64,000 nucleotides of DNA from Atopsyche davidsoni (taxonomy: Eukaryota; Arthropoda; Insecta; Trichoptera; Hydrobiosidae). Below are positions 1 to 13,099 of the stretch, in pieces. The translations under genes were made by a program, and so were the position numbers. The stretch's first letter is position 1; every line of letters starts with the position of its first letter. The stretch is from positions 5,412,501 to 5,476,500 of the forward strand of contig JAILWY010000005.1 in NCBI GenBank assembly GCA_022113835.1. Direction: 5' to 3'. The notes beneath the pieces are model-generated. The model had not been told where the DNA came from. It worked only from the letters and a program-made list of their open reading frames with translations, and ran no database searches.

Positions 1-544
1 GTGATATTTTGCGTAAAATTTTAAATATAAACAAGCAGTATAACAATGGATTTTCCAGATGAAGCGTTGTTACGTTAAATTAGTATGAAAAATATACGAA
101 TAAGTAGAAAGTAAAAATAATTGCCGCTGTAATAGTAAGTATTTGTTGTTTGCAGTTATAAATTGTATTAACTAAATAATATCAATGATTGCCATGCAAA
201 ACACAGAATCGATTAAATTGGAGAAACCGAGAGCGTAGATTAAGTCATTGTTAATATATGTAGTATTGTTTTTTAAATAAAATATTATACTATTTTCAGC
301 ATTTGTTTTGTCATCAAAAAATATATATATACCTAAAGAAACACACAAACTCTTTATCCATTTATATTAACGATGAGCAATTTTTTTATAATTGATTGAT
401 ATAATCATTTATTTTCAGCTCGGTAAGTTTTTTAATGAGTACTCTTTAAAGTATCTTAAGGGAATTAAAACAATTTACAAAGCGTTCATAGAAAACATCT
501 CGATTTTACGTTTTTCGTCCCGAGTGCGCTGATAGTCTTTTTTA
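1..544. other. AT-rich non-coding DNA
   Basis: No open frame of note, no repeat family member and no RNA-like fold was seen. A plus-strand acceptor-like TTATTTTCAG (about 409-418) is followed four bases later by GGTAAGT (422-428). This is considered under rejected items. Confidence 0.6.
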
Positions 545-730
545 ACATCGATGTTAAGTCCTCGCCATCGGTCTCCATCTGCGAGGTCAGGGGTGGCACA
601 CAAGTTAATGGGCGTCGATTAGGACACTTACTGGGCTATTAGGAAGGACGGCGATGCCAGCCCTGCACGATGGAGACCACGACGAATTACGACAATTTGT
701 AGTGATGGGACAATCACGCGATCGTTAACC
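545..730. other. GC-richer island with imperfect inverted repeat
   Basis: This patch is clearly richer in G+C than its AT-rich flanks. It holds two related segments in opposite orientation: GGTCTCCATC near 570 and GATGGAGACC near 670, each embedded in partly matching sequence. No convincing reading frame was found. It could be a fragment of an old mobile element (3' untranslated part) or a regulatory island; the sequence does not decide between them. Confidence 0.35.
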
Positions 731-3662
731 CTTTTACCATCAAGTATTTCAGAAAAAAAAATATCGATTTATTTATAAAAAATATATGTGGGTATTTTAT
801 CGAAACGCCGCCTTAGATAGGTGGACCCAAATTATTTATAACCTCCATTATAGTTGCAGCCCTTTGATGAATCAAATGCTTTAAATATATTATGAGGCAT
901 TCATATCGTTGCAGAAATCATTAATTGTTAATTTTTTAGCATGGACAAGTATAACTGCATGACATGAAATTCGATTCAGTGTGACTAAAGTATGAATTCG
1001 AAGATTCTCGTAAAACAATAATACAGTCATGGAATTTGAAAAATGTATTTAGAAACTCATCATTACGAATAGATAGTCAAGAATCAACGTCAATCTTCTG
1101 CTAGTAAATCTTATACAAAATAAAGACTTTACAATTAATCTCAACGCAATGGCAAAAACAACCATTTAATATGAACCAAAAAGCTACCCGAAATCGTAAA
1201 ATCTTAGAGCAATCGTAAATTCTTAGCTTCAAAAATAAGCCGATAAAAATGACTCCGTCGAAATTTTATAATATATTAACATAACTTATTTTACAAATAG
1301 TCATGGAGTTTGTACAGTACCGATGCTTAGAATTACCATCTTTATTTTCGATACTACCCCATCACTTATAAATATTGTCGACTATACACGAGTAATTGAC
1401 ATTCAATGAATCCGTCGCTTTGATGTGATTATAAGTGACAGGACGATCAAAGAATGTTAGCCCTAAGGAATTCAATGTGACTTCTTGATCTTGAGATACA
1501 AGGTTTTTATGGCGACTCGTTAGGACTTATCAAGATTCGTAACATCATTAAGTCAAAACTAACATGTTAATAAGATTATATAATCATATACAAGCAAATT
1601 AATATTGAATATAACTAGGCACTCCATTTTCATTTCCAAGGAAGAGTATCTTTCAGTTGCCCGATCTGTTGTTACCATCTCAAGATTCAACATAAGAACC
1701 ACACAAAAGATCAAATATTCAAATACATCGTTTTCTCCGGAGAAAGCATTCAAAGGGACTTTCACGTGTTATCAAAGCTTTTGATTCAGTAATGCAACAC
1801 CCTCTGAACAGCTTGCATTTACGAAGCATCTAAATTAATTATGAAACTCAAGCAGATGATTATAACTGGAACAAATAACATCACAGACATGAATACTAAG
1901 AAAATATCTTCCAGGGTTATTCCTGCTCATTCCCGAGAGAAGAGTCATTGTATTACATGTTTATGCAAATAAAAGCTCTGGAACTCTGTTATTTCCTCGA
2001 TTCGGGAGCTTCAGAGAATACGAGATTCCCTTAGCGCCTTTATTCCATCGGCAAGTAGATGGATTCAAATGGCGGTATAAGCTCTGTTTCCATACATTCA
2101 TATAATTATGCGCCACCGGTAATTTTGAAGAGGAAATTGTTCAGGCAGAGGCAAGACATCAAAGGTTAATGTAAGTAAGATTACAACACGCTCGGTATGA
2201 CGTCTGCGAAGAAAACGCTGCATAGATTGTGATGAATAAAAATCTCAGCACAGCGTCTTTCAAGTCAGAGCGTTTTTAATCAACCTTGTTATAAAAAAAT
2301 CAGAAAAAATATCCTGCATATTTTTACTTCAAAACCATTTTTTATTCCTACATATATCATTATTTGTGTGAATTATATTTTTCAGAAAAAAAAAATTTGG
2401 CATCTATAAAAATAAACTGACATTTGTTTACTACCTAAGTGTTTATCTGCAAGTTATTTTAAAAATTGAAAATGTCATAAAAAAGAATAAACCAACAATT
2501 AAACCTTGCAATAAAAGGAAGAGATAAGGTTGTATATATGCCTGATAATCAATATTTTTTTCTTACTATATTAAAAAAAAAAACCAGTGGCTCATCTTAT
2601 TAAAAACTCATTCCATTAATAAAAGAATCCAGGCTTTTCTATTGACAAAACAAATATTCTTCATAACCACGAGGTTATTTGATAATGATTAATTAAAAAC
2701 CTATAATTTAAAGATTAAATTTTGCTCTGACGAATACTCGAATCATTTTTTGCGACACCCGTAAGATTTTTTTGTCTTTTCAGAAGCAAATCCATAAAAA
2801 AATAAAATAATTTATAGACCTGGGAAAAAAAATCTAAAATTCATTGTTTTGTTTATTATAGTTTAACGGCGTATAATTTTAAGGAATTTAAATGTTAAAA
2901 ATAATAGTACGTATAGTTAATGGCATTATATTATACAACAATACAATTATTCGGCTAATGACAGTGGCGTGCCTGTATTAATTATGGAAGCTCCTGGCGG
3001 GCGTTACATCAACGCTGCAATAAAAAAATACTTAAATAGCTTTAATGTCCGCCTCGTGACTTCTGCGCTCTGGTTTTCGTCCACAAATATAATTTACATT
3101 GTTTTATTTACACCACGACTGCAATAAAACGTGAAGTTACACATAGAAAGCACAAGCGATACGCCGCGCAGCCTTGTATTCCCCATGCAATTAAAATACT
3201 TCCAAATTATTATAACTATAGTTAATGCATAGCATGCAACGTTATTCTTCAACGTAAAGGAATCGTGAAATAATTGTTATACTTAGAAAACATTTCAAAT
3301 ACTAATAAGCATATTTTATTTTCTGCATGCTCATTGTTAATCATATTTTATTAAACAAAAATATTTTTATTTATAAGATTATTGAAATATATTTAATTTA
3401 GATTATATTAATAAGATTGTTGAAATCGACGTTTCCTCTCTGGTACCGGAGTCTTTTACAAGGAAAAAAAAATATGAAAAATTCTTTAGTACCTCAAAAG
3501 TGAAGTTTTTCAACGGAAGTATTATGCAATGGTCAAATTTAAAATAAAAAATTATTTTGATATTTAATTTTATCAAAAATATTTGAAAAACTCAAACTAT
3601 TGAAATGCAAATCTTCATGATTATCAGTAATTTCTCAATTATTTAAAAAACTAAGGATATAC
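731..3662. other. AT-rich non-coding DNA
   Basis: Long AT-rich stretch with scattered A/T homopolymers. Short open frames, such as one of 68 codons on the minus strand near 1559-1765, look like chance. A mild GC rise around 2960-3200 holds no recognisable motif set. Nothing else can be supported. Confidence 0.6.
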
Positions 3663-3995
3663 GGTCTATCGCAGAAATTACCATAATCCTGAATCAAAGT
3701 TAACTTTGTCAGCAAATTCGAAATCACTCAATAAGCCAAGTGAGAGACGAGATCTTAAAGAGATATTGGCAGATTTTTTGTATCATCAGAAATTGGATTA
3801 TTCAATGAGCTACGTTAAGACCAAAATTCGTGGTCTATCGGAAAAATCTGCAGATAAAGGATGAAAATTGACATTAACAAAAAACATTAAACCACTCAAA
3901 AAGCCAAATCTTAGATCTTAAGAAGAGATGGGTAGTTTTTATTATTATAAGCAAATATTGAAATATTCAATGAACTCAGTCGGAGAAATTTATAG
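3663..3995. repeat. Diverged tandem duplication, period about 168 bp
   Basis: Two units can be aligned by eye. GGTCTATCG occurs at 3663 and 3832, CACTCAA at 3725 and 3893, and 'gatcttaa-agagat' plus 'attcaatga' follow at matching distances. Many substitutions separate the units, so the duplication is old. No coding content and no third unit is evident. The period is near nucleosome repeat length, which may be coincidence. Confidence 0.6.
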
Positions 3996-6286
3996 GTTTG
4001 CCAAGGTAGATGTGGAATAAACGATATATCAATTAAATTGCTAATAGTTAAGATGCTTTACCTGAAGAATGGATGAGTTTTGGAAGAGGAAGGTTATGGA
4101 GTACATTAATCCTCTGCTCAATGAAAGGATTATATACATAATATATATATAGCTGTAGGAAACAGTATAAGGGCACAGAAAGGGACAATAGCGGCAATTA
4201 GTGGAGGATTACAACCAACAATGACGAAACGATTTGATGATGATGAATACTGTATTGCAGTGGCGTGCACTAAGCCGAGAAATGTAGTTTAAATTAGTGC
4301 TACCTCACTGTGCATAAAAACTAAAAACAATCATAATTGAAGCATTTTTTATGTAAAAACTCAGTTTTGAAAGCATCAAAAATAGTTGAATTAAATACTA
4401 TAATTACGTTACAAATAATATAGATAAAAAGCTCTTATTTTATTTCATATTCATTTTTTATTTATTTTATCAACTGTATGACATTTCATTGTTTCCATCA
4501 ATAAATAAAATCGAAATATTTTTTTATTATTTGCATTAAGTAATTATCTACATTATTCGTAATTGTACAAAATATAAAGCATAGTTCTCCCTTCTAGGGT
4601 TTGTTATAGTACGTGCCATGTAATTAACAGGCCATGGTGTACGTAAGAGCTAAAAAGGTACTGGCGAGCAGATTGCACCGAGAAGACGGATGGAATTATT
4701 ATTGTTGCCTTGCGTGCACTGCCAGCGCTGTAGGACAGGTTGGCACCTAGACTGGTGCACAATAATAATACTAATTGAATCTGTATTTAATTATTTAAGT
4801 TCATTTTATTTTAGTGTATACAGGAAGAAGTAGGCGACTGGAAAATACGCACCAAAAGACGTACGCATCTAATATAGACGATTTTATTTTTTTAAAAATT
4901 CGAGCATGACTAAGCCCTGAAGATGTGTATGTTTAAAACATTAAAATAATATTCGGTTATGTGCTTAAAAATAATCAATTACGATTTCGAAAGATTTTAT
5001 GGAATATGTAGGTGGTTGGGTAAATATACTTATCTCATACTAGATTTCATACCTCCTTAAAAAAAACACTCTAAACATCGTTAATCTTGTAATATTACAA
5101 CGTATTTATTTCAGTAGTTTAACCATATTAATAATACTTTTATACTAAACATTTGATACATAAATGAATTTTTAATGCAAAACTAACCGTGCATTGTGTG
5201 TATGAAGTCAGAGTATGTATGTACTGTCTTTATAATATGATTAATTACACTCAAAATAGCTTAAATATATTTTTTGTTAATTATTAAATAAAACTCTGGT
5301 TTATTGTACGTTTATCGCAAAAGTAAACTATATCACAACTAAAAAGTAAATTATATCAAAAATTATTTTAGAGCTGATTTTGATCCCGCGCTGTAATAAT
5401 GCTGCCTCGCCGCGCAGCGAGCCGCGCGACTCGCACTGAGTGTTTTGTTTCTCTATGGAAGGGGTTGCGAGCAAGGAGGCTGCACCGCGAGGGGCGCAAC
5501 AGGACTCGCGAGCACTCACATCTCTCAACTACAAAAGCCTACAGTACATTTCCATCAATCACCTATTGTACTTGTTTACATTCATAGAACTCGTCAACTG
5601 CTATCAACTCTTAATATGTATTGTATTATTATATAAATATATTGGTTAATGGGGTTACTCTCCGAGCACGCGTTGAGTTGGAGACCAAGCAGACGATAAG
5701 CTCAGACCGTCGTCTTAAGTGTGACCTGTGTCCATAAAGTGCTTGAATACCACAAAGCTTGAACATACAAGCCTGCTTGCATTTAAGTATTTTCTCGTAG
5801 ATGTTCCTAGAAATTTATATACATATGGAAAATGTATTTCTTCAGATCAATAACCAAATTTGACGCAGCTAAGTACCAATTGAAAAGGTTTTGTTTCACC
5901 TGCATGCTTGATTGGTAGAAAGGCTTTCAGGGCTCCGGATGTAGGGGTTGCGAAACATGATCACTAATTACGCCCTCACGCCCGTTTCTCTTCGATACAG
6001 TATTGATCAAAAGTCATTTATATTGTTGCTTGGTCGTTGTACTTTTTGTGAAAGAATTGAACTATTCATTCGGTCACCCCGTACAAGTATAAAAACACTA
6101 CATACTCTTAAATATTTTTATAAAAATACATTTTCTGTTGTTGTTGCAAACATAAAGACAAATTTAAAATAGAAGATTACTAAATCGAACCTATTCGTGT
6201 TTATTGCTTCGAAAATAATATGTAATGTAAGTTCCGGTAAATTATGTATCTTCTTATATATATATATCAAAATATTAAAATCTTAC
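3996..6286. other. AT-rich non-coding DNA with one GC patch
   Basis: Mostly AT-rich. A CpG-rich patch at about 5390-5530 gives three overlapping 60-70-codon frames on both strands, none protein-like. From about 5580 to 5750 follows a more ordinary-composition stretch that could be an old mobile-element fragment, but I could not define ends. Confidence 0.5.
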
Positions 6287-6340
6287 CGATACCAGCATTA
6301 TCAGTTTAAGTAGAAATATTGTAAAAGACTGGAACTTACC
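6287..6340 (-). other. Recursive splice (ratchet) site 3 with candidate RS-exon
   Basis: Read on the minus strand, a pyrimidine-rich run (TTCTTCTCTTTTTTTACAG) is joined directly to GTAAGTT, placing a 3' splice site and a 5' splice site back to back at 6340/6339. A second donor, CG|GTAAGA, lies 53 nt downstream (exon 6287-6339), so a short recursive-splicing exon can be defined. TTAAT/ATTAAA sequences upstream could serve as branch points. Such sites are known to split very long introns in Drosophila and vertebrates; splicing regenerates a donor so the intron leaves in steps. In frame 0 the candidate exon contains a stop (TGA), so retention would probably disrupt a reading frame. Function here is inferred from sequence only. 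Confidence 0.72.
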
Positions 6341-7436
6341 TGTAAAAAAAGAGAAGAAATATTTTAATATGAAGGAAAATAATGATATTAATTTATATTA
6401 ATTTCCAATTTTTGTCCATAAATGGAAACTCCCATAGTATTAGAGGAATTGAAATTATGCTAACCACACATTCTAGGTAAAAAATGATACAGTAACAATT
6501 GAATGGAAATCGACGATGAGAAAACACTCTGTGATTGTCTATATACAACAAGGGCATACAGAACTGGACACGTTGATTGATTTGATGACTCTTTGTATCA
6601 TTCTTTCAGCTTTTCATTATTGCTGACCAATGCAGTTATAAACTCTTCATACAGATTATTCGACCTCGCATGACGACCACATGTAGAATAAAATATAACA
6701 AAAATAATATCATTACAAAACCATTATTTTACATCTTTGTATCTTTACACAAGTACTTATTTTTTTACTGTAGGTAACTTTATGGGTCTTCTACTCCAGA
6801 GATGTGACGATTTTAAAAGTAATGCACGTTTTATGCGGACCATATTTTTTATTCGAAAATTTTATTAGCTCTATTTTGAAGTATAAATTTTGCAGGATAT
6901 ATCGTCTTAATGCTTTGCTTCCGCCCAGTTAGCTGTGGAGGTTGATAAAAATGTTCTTGAATATCGACTGGCACCTGCATAAGTATCGAGTACCTCCAGT
7001 TAACGTTTCGTGAGACAACACTAGTAAATTACGCCTAACGTCAAGTAAGAAACATATCTGCAGGAAGTGCAAAATATACCCGAGAAAACGTCAGTATTTT
7101 TAGTTGCGACACTTTGTCGTTACAGATATAATTATAACGCAACAACCGCCGTAAATATAACTATTGCAAATTAAAACTGTTGATGAAATGACCTGCGGGT
7201 ACTGTTAAATACGACCATATACAGTTATAGCAAATATTGATTTCAATACTATGAGAAAATAATAGTCATCAAAATTCAACTATAATTCATAGCAGAGTCT
7301 CCAATTTGAATAATGTCGAGACATGGTAATTATTTTTGTCATGGTTAAATGGCAAAGTTGGGTAATTGTTCTAACGCTTGTTATATATAGTAACGTCTAT
7401 GAAAATTTGCATTTCGTTTGTCGGCACAATTATATA

Positions 7437-7480
7437 AAAATATATATATATATATATTTGAGTGTGTGTGTGTGTGTGTA
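7437..7480. repeat. Compound (TA)n-(TG)n microsatellite
   Basis: An uninterrupted run of alternating T and A (about 20 bases) is followed within ten bases by about nine GT dinucleotides. The compound arrangement is typical of eukaryotic introns and likely to vary in length between individuals. Confidence 0.9.
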
Positions 7481-7604
7481 AATGACAAAAAGTCTCGTAT
7501 TAAATGCATGTTTCTTTTCATACTTTCATGATTAAGTGGATTGTTGGTTTCTTCTGATTTCCAGTTCCGTTTGCTGGTACATCTCAAGGCTGACGTTGCA
7601 AAAA

Positions 7605-7720
7605 AATCGCTCCTTGTAGGGGGCCAGAGGTGCGGGCGACCCGTTATCCGCCCCCCGTTATTTCGAAACCGCTCTGAAAGCCTGACCGCTGCAGGCCGCT
7701 ACCCGAGGCCAGTCACATAA
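7605..7720. other. GC-rich island
   Basis: A sharply GC-richer patch in AT-rich surroundings, with C and G runs near 7620-7660. No splice-site-bounded frame was seen. It is one of a recurring set of short GC islands in this window that are candidates for conserved non-coding elements. Confidence 0.35.
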
Positions 7721-8284
7721 TACAGATATCGTATTGATTATCATTAAAAACCAATCAAAACATAAACAAACCATAGCAAAGACCACACTATTCGGACAAA
7801 TATAAGCCAATTTTATACTGACGGCTTTACAACAGATACCAATCATTTTTGACATCATTGTTATGATGTCATCATGTGGAATAACTTTTTGTAGGTTGTG
7901 GACCTATTTGCCATGCACAAAGTGCAAAGTAATCAAAAAAATAATGACAAGTTTAACTGATATATATGGAGCTTTGTTAATATTTTTTCCGTGGTAAATC
8001 GTTACATGATGCTATAACTGTTAATAAATGTGTTTAAATATTAAAGAAAGATAGAAAGTTCATTAATTGAATTTAGTTCCTACTTCGTGAAACGCAATTA
8101 TCTTCTTATACTTTGAATATTTATGTAAACACGTCTTTTTCTGTTGCTTTTTGAAGCTGCAAGCAAAATTGTAACACTCATCTACGAGGGGAAATTCGCT
8201 CATATCCTTTCTGTCTATAAACAGAGCTCTCCTTGTCAAAGATGTGTTCGTCCTACACTCATATAGCACAGGCAGCTGGTGTGG

Positions 8285-8292
8285 TGACGTCA
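8285..8292. promoter_or_regulatory. CRE palindrome TGACGTCA
   Basis: Exact full-site cAMP-response-element palindrome, the consensus bound by CREB/ATF bZIP dimers. It lies in moderately GC-richer DNA. It is one of six exact copies in the window; see the finding on enrichment. Activity is not shown by sequence alone. Confidence 0.4.
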
Positions 8293-10539
8293 CAAGTGCA
8301 TTACTGAAATGAGGTTTACTTTATGAGAAAACATATATATTTCATTCTGTAAATTTATAAAATTTGTAGGTTATTCTCAAAAAAGTTTATTAAATAACGT
8401 TGCGTTATAACTACTGTACTACATTTCAGTATTTTTAAATTAAGACTGTATTTATATCGACATTATTCATTATATGTACTTATGATGTTTGTACTCTTAA
8501 ATCAATAAATTATCTAATAGTAAGCATAGATACTTGTGAAGGAGCCTTGGTATTGAATTGCAAGTAAAGAGAAGAATAAAGTTTTTTATATATAAATAAT
8601 GGCCCTCAAAATCCAAAATAGATCCTTCGCAGAATAATCATGTTATTCAACTTGTAACAGCTAGGTTCTCATTAATACATACCAACAGTCGTACCTTATT
8701 CCAAGTATAAACGCTTGTCTAAACATAAGCTTTACAGCGTTATTCACAAAAATAAATTAAGTGAAATAGCGAAAACATTTAAAGCGCTTTTCAATCAATA
8801 ATTTCAGCGGAATCGACAATCCAATGATACCTGAATGTTTCAGCTTGAAGAAACCTTTATACACCGCCTAATTACCTGACTGGCTCACTGTGGAAACAGC
8901 TTAATCCGACACGGTTAATTTAACAGAAAAGTTAAAGCCGATATAGACGATTCTAGTGAGAAACTTTTGGGCATAGTTCAGAAGTGCGTGTCATCCATTA
9001 AGATGTAACGAGATAGACTCGCTCCCGAGTTCGGTAGAACACCAGCTGAAAATAAATAAAGACTACTTCACACTGCAATCTTCATTTACAAATTTATTTA
9101 ACCAAAGTTAAACAAAAAAAGCAACTTAAAAATTTATTAACAGAGATTGACATGTCTAATACATTTTTTTCAAATGTTTTCTTTATGTTACTAGCTTTTA
9201 ACATAAACGATATGTTTTATTATACAGTATGTATGTTTTATACACGGGGTCCTACCACGAACAGACAAATATTCAGTGAAATGTTCACCAACCTCCTCTG
9301 AATAAAGACACTTAGATAAGAAGAATGTAAGATACCGTTACTATTCAAAAATAAGAGAAATTTATTATGTCATTGTTACACAATTATGGTATAAAGATTC
9401 ATATCATTAATCTGTGCTAAATTATAAATCTTCTTTTTTAATATTTAAATTCTCTTCCGATCAATTACTCTAATCTAAAAATCTCGCCTTGGAGTCTTTT
9501 TTAAATGGTCGTTAGATAATTCAAGTTGGCAATATAAACTGAATTTATTTTTTTAAAATCCTGCATACCCGTACGTATTTGAATAGTCATTATAGTGGAA
9601 TTGAGAAACTTCCTTCTTATCTCGAGTAGTTTGTTTAAACGATTCATGGAATTCGATTGAAGAGTGCTCACATCTTATAATGGAATCGAATTTAATATCG
9701 CGGTTTACTCAACACCATTATCGGAAACTAAACACATTAAACTTACAACGAAGACTTTAAAATTTCATATAACTTGCATCAAAGTTTACTTTGGAATTAT
9801 CCTGTGATGAGAATTCATGTTTTCACTTCCGTTTCACATCACGTTTGATGCTACAATGGGTGGTAAGATTAAGATTTTTTTACAGCGAAGGATTATCGAC
9901 TCCTGAAATTTGATTCCATTATCACAGAGCAGTCTTCTTAGCGGCATCAAGACTTTTCATTGCCACTCTTTTGGACTATAATATATCGTTCATGTAATTA
10001 TTTCTCATCCAGCTTCTTTCTAAAGTATTATATAGTAAGACACAGAAATCAGGTACGAATGGAATCTGGTATCAATGTTAGACTAGTGTGATGATAGCAT
10101 TGAGTATTTGTGTTTTAAAAAATATATACTAAGCAAAATTACCATTGGGTATGAGCTCATCGTGCTCCAATGTGCGTCCAGCTGTAATAACACTGGATCA
10201 CCACGTTTTTACTTTGTTTACCAAAAGACAAAGAATAAATAAAAAACAGTTTATTTTTACAAAACAGTTAAACAAATATACCATATTTCTACTCTCAAAA
10301 TTTAAGCAATAACTGATACTGAAATTGAAATATACTTTTATCTCTAACAATTCTCCGGTACATCTATTTTCCGCACTCACCGTAACACAGTAGTGGTGGG
10401 TTAGAGAAACGAAAGCAGTTTTTAACAAAAGCTGCTTCTTTTGTAGGTAAAAAGCAGCTATTTCAACGTTGTATATTTACAAGCATCTACATTTTCAAAA
10501 TAAATTAAATATTTAATGATTTTCTATAGGCTTTCTAAC
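8293..10539. other. AT-rich non-coding DNA
   Basis: No gene. It contains the short family B repeat fragment listed separately. The remainder shows only short AT tracts and chance frames. Confidence 0.55.
9275..9332 (-). repeat. Fragment of dispersed repeat family B
   Basis: On the minus strand this reads as the family B core: a short CTTCTTAT... lead, a CTC...GAGGAGGTTGGTGA-type segment and a CACTGAA-type follow-on. The same core recurs near 19764, 19899, 39470, 46200, 46450, 55830, 56157, 56484, 59330 and 60900. This copy is heavily diverged and truncated. Confidence 0.55.
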
Positions 10540-10800
10540 AGGCCCACCGCGTGGCACTAGCAATCAGCGTCCATTTCACTTAACAGGCCGTTTTATTTGC
10601 GTGTAATCCATACAAGATGAGCACTAAACACAGAGCTTTTAATATAAAAGCAATGGCGCATTTTTTCTGCGCTCTTTTATGCGAAACCACGAAACTGTCC
10701 CCCGCCGCTGTCCGGCAATATTAGTTTTCGTCCTTATGAACTGGAGTCATAAAGAGGTTTTTTGCCGGCCGCCCTTCCGGGCCCATTGTCTTTATTCTCG
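10540..10800. promoter_or_regulatory. Candidate intronic enhancer island
   Basis: A GC-richer island with sharp edges holding motif-like words: GTAATCC (Otx/Bicoid-class homeodomain), TTTTATG twice and TCATAAAG (posterior Hox-like), and two GGCCG/GCCGG clusters. There is no good reading frame. The motif density and composition resemble conserved developmental enhancers in long insect introns, but the individual matches are short and could be chance. Conservation would decide. Confidence 0.35.
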
Positions 10801-11365
10801 TTTAAGTGCTATATTAAAATTGCTTCGTGGAACACAACAAGCCTAAGTCCAGAGTTTACTGAGCTTTCGGAGCCACGCTGTATAATGAGTATTTACATGA
10901 ACTGTATTCTGCGAGTTTGAATGTGGCTGTGTACAATGAAGAGAGACATATTAGCGATATAATTTTACCGCAAGTGCGGCACATTTACTTTTTATGTATT
11001 CTTTATTAATGACCTTTTTAAAAAAAAATTAAATTACTGTGTTATATTGTATTTTTAATAAATACTTATCAAACAATTACTAATATAGCAATTATGTACT
11101 TAAACTACTCTGGTACGCTTGTATATTTCCAATACAATTATTAAAAAAACTTTTTTTTTTAAATATACTGCATTATTATGGCAATTAACTTCTCGTGTTT
11201 TTTTAATTAAAAATAAGCAATATCACTTTCTTTTAATATATCAAAATAAAATTATTTTAATATAATAATCCAATAAATAAAATATATTACGTATTACACA
11301 AATATCGAATATTTATATAATTATAAATATTTCTGTACCTAATTATATAATAAGCTTAATCTTAC
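10801..11365. other. AT-rich non-coding DNA
   Basis: Strongly AT-rich from about 10980 on. No feature recognised. Confidence 0.55.
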
Positions 11366-11680
11366 CACGCACTGCTATTTTTCCACAAAACGGACAGCAT
11401 CAGTAAATGTAAAAACCGGTTTAGCAGATAGAGATATCCAAGAGGCGGAGACAGCGTCGGGTACAGCCATCGTCGCAATGATGACCAGGTCGCTGCCAAA
11501 CCTGGAGAATACCAGTCCGGCCTTCGCGATCGCTGGAAACTAACTCTACTGCTGGATGAACGGCATTTCTCGGCCGATCCCTCCTGGTTCGCGGAACCCT
11601 CCTGACCTCGTGGCAAAAAAGATTAGGAAGAACTGGCCTGCCGGGCGGAAATGATGTGTTGGATTTCTTTTTATGAAATT
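11366..11680. other. GC-richer island with overlapping minus-strand open frames
   Basis: Two overlapping minus-strand frames of 84 and 88 codons run through this island. Neither looks like a known protein. The minus-strand sequence ends in a donor-like GTGCGTG|GTAAGA at about 11365, and a weak acceptor-like CCCGGCAG lies near 11640, so an exon in the inferred minus-strand host gene is conceivable. Open frames are expected by chance in a short GC-rich patch, so I do not call a CDS. Confidence 0.25.
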
Positions 11681-13099
11681 CTCTCAAACAAATTTAATTA
11701 AGAAGACGTTATGGATTTTTTTACAAAAAGGATAGCTTGAATGTGAAATTTCAGATTGCTTAAATAAATAATTAAAAATGATCTTCTTAAATATTTTTAA
11801 TTATTTTTTTAATATACACATTAAACATAGGCCACTTTGTGGTCTATATAAGCACATAATTGTTCTTGGACTCGAAGGTTGATACCAGATTCATACTTGA
11901 TACCATGTATCAAAGGGTCAATTACGGTACAAAAAATTAAAAATCACTTTCTAGCTACAACATAATAACATATTGTAAAACATTTGTTCTCTTACATGAG
12001 TACTTTATGTTTCATACATTGTCATCGCCAATGAATGCTTTATATGAAACCATTAAATTAATTCAAAAATAAATAACGGTTGCTCTAATTTGATAAATTA
12101 GGGCAAATGGTTTGATTTATATCGATCCTATTTTTAAAATGTATACAAGGAGAAAATCTATAAGGAATTTGAAAAAAAATACAAAAAACATTTTTCAATA
12201 ATTCCGATTGAAGGGGGAACACATTTTTAATAACAACAGCCCAGAGCTCGGCGATGAAAAATAATGCCTACGGTTTTAATCTATACACCCAGAAAATGAA
12301 TGAGAAATGCCAAAATTTGCAGAATGAAATAAAAAAACAAATTTTAGCACGCAACTGTCAAAATTGGCGCAAGAAACGTAAAAATTTTGCATTTCTCACA
12401 ATTTTAATCAAATATATAAATTACATTTTTCACTTGAACTGCTCACTGCATTATTTGTAAAAAAATATTTTTAAAAAAACATTTGAAATAATAGCTTCAC
12501 ATAATTGCTTTTACTAGATTTTTGATTCGATTCCCACCCGACAAAGAAATCTAAACTAAAAATAAAAATAAAAATAAAATGTCATAAACCTCATCATATT
12601 TATTATCATTGTTTTATAAAACATTAAATTATTTTATTGTTATTTGTAATATCACCAATACCAATAGTGCTACTAGTTCCACTACAACCTATTATTTTTT
12701 CGGTGATTTTTATTCTTTGTGTTATGCTTCATTAATTTTTTTGTACTCCGACGTTTTGGTCCCTGTGCTGAGATAATTTTCAAAAAAGGTTGAAGATTCC
12801 CGAAATGTCGGAGGTCAGAAAACTACAAGCAGCTTGACACTAAAGTACAAAAATACTAAAATAACGACGGTTGCAAAAACCTACAAACATACTCACATTG
12901 TTTTGTTATAAGAAAAATGTATAAATACGACATTTTTAAAAATATTAATAGAAAAGTTACCATAAAAGAGCACTACAGAGTACGACCCACAGGACTGATT
13001 GATATACGTGACAATTCCAAAAACTGGACAGTCAGGGCTAAACGTTGAGAAGGACCTATGTTTTTGAGGGTGGCTCAAATTTTGGCACGTAAATCCCGG
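11681..13099. other. AT-rich non-coding DNA
   Basis: No gene. It includes an (AAAAT)n stretch near 12557-12580 and the fold-back listed at 12746. Confidence 0.55.
12746..12813. repeat. Fold-back sequence, possibly a Penelope-like terminal remnant
   Basis: Arms CTCCGACGTTTTGG and CCGAAATGTCGGAG pair over 14 positions with two mismatches around a 40-base spacer. A 'GACGTTTCGG ... CCGAAA' fold-back is reminiscent of the terminal repeats of Penelope-like retroelements, which often carry hammerhead motifs, but no intact ribozyme core (CTGATGA) is present. A looser relative lies at 24655-24775. Confidence 0.35.

Larger units (their letters stand above)
6341..8284. other. AT-rich non-coding DNA
   Basis: Apart from the microsatellite and the GC patch listed separately, there is nothing recognisable. 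A plus-strand TTTTTACTGTAG|GTAACT at about 6757-6776 resembles a ratchet site but has a poor donor. Confidence 0.55.

Noticed and set aside
409..428. Plus-strand TTATTTTCAG-CTCG-GTAAGT
   Set aside because: Resembles a ratchet site but acceptor and donor are separated by four bases and the strand is opposite to the three good sites.
4035..4065. Minus-strand CATTCTTCAG|GTAAAG as a fourth ratchet site
   Set aside because: Weak pyrimidine tract and non-consensus donor (GTAAAG); spacing of 2.3 kb from site 3 does not fit the others.
6757..6780. Plus-strand TTTTTTTACTGTAG|GTAACT
   Set aside because: The donor lacks the G at +5 and the strand is opposite; probably chance in T-rich DNA.
12746..12813. 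Hammerhead ribozyme in the fold-back
   Set aside because: CGAAA is present but the CTGATGA core is not, and pairing runs straight through the would-be core.
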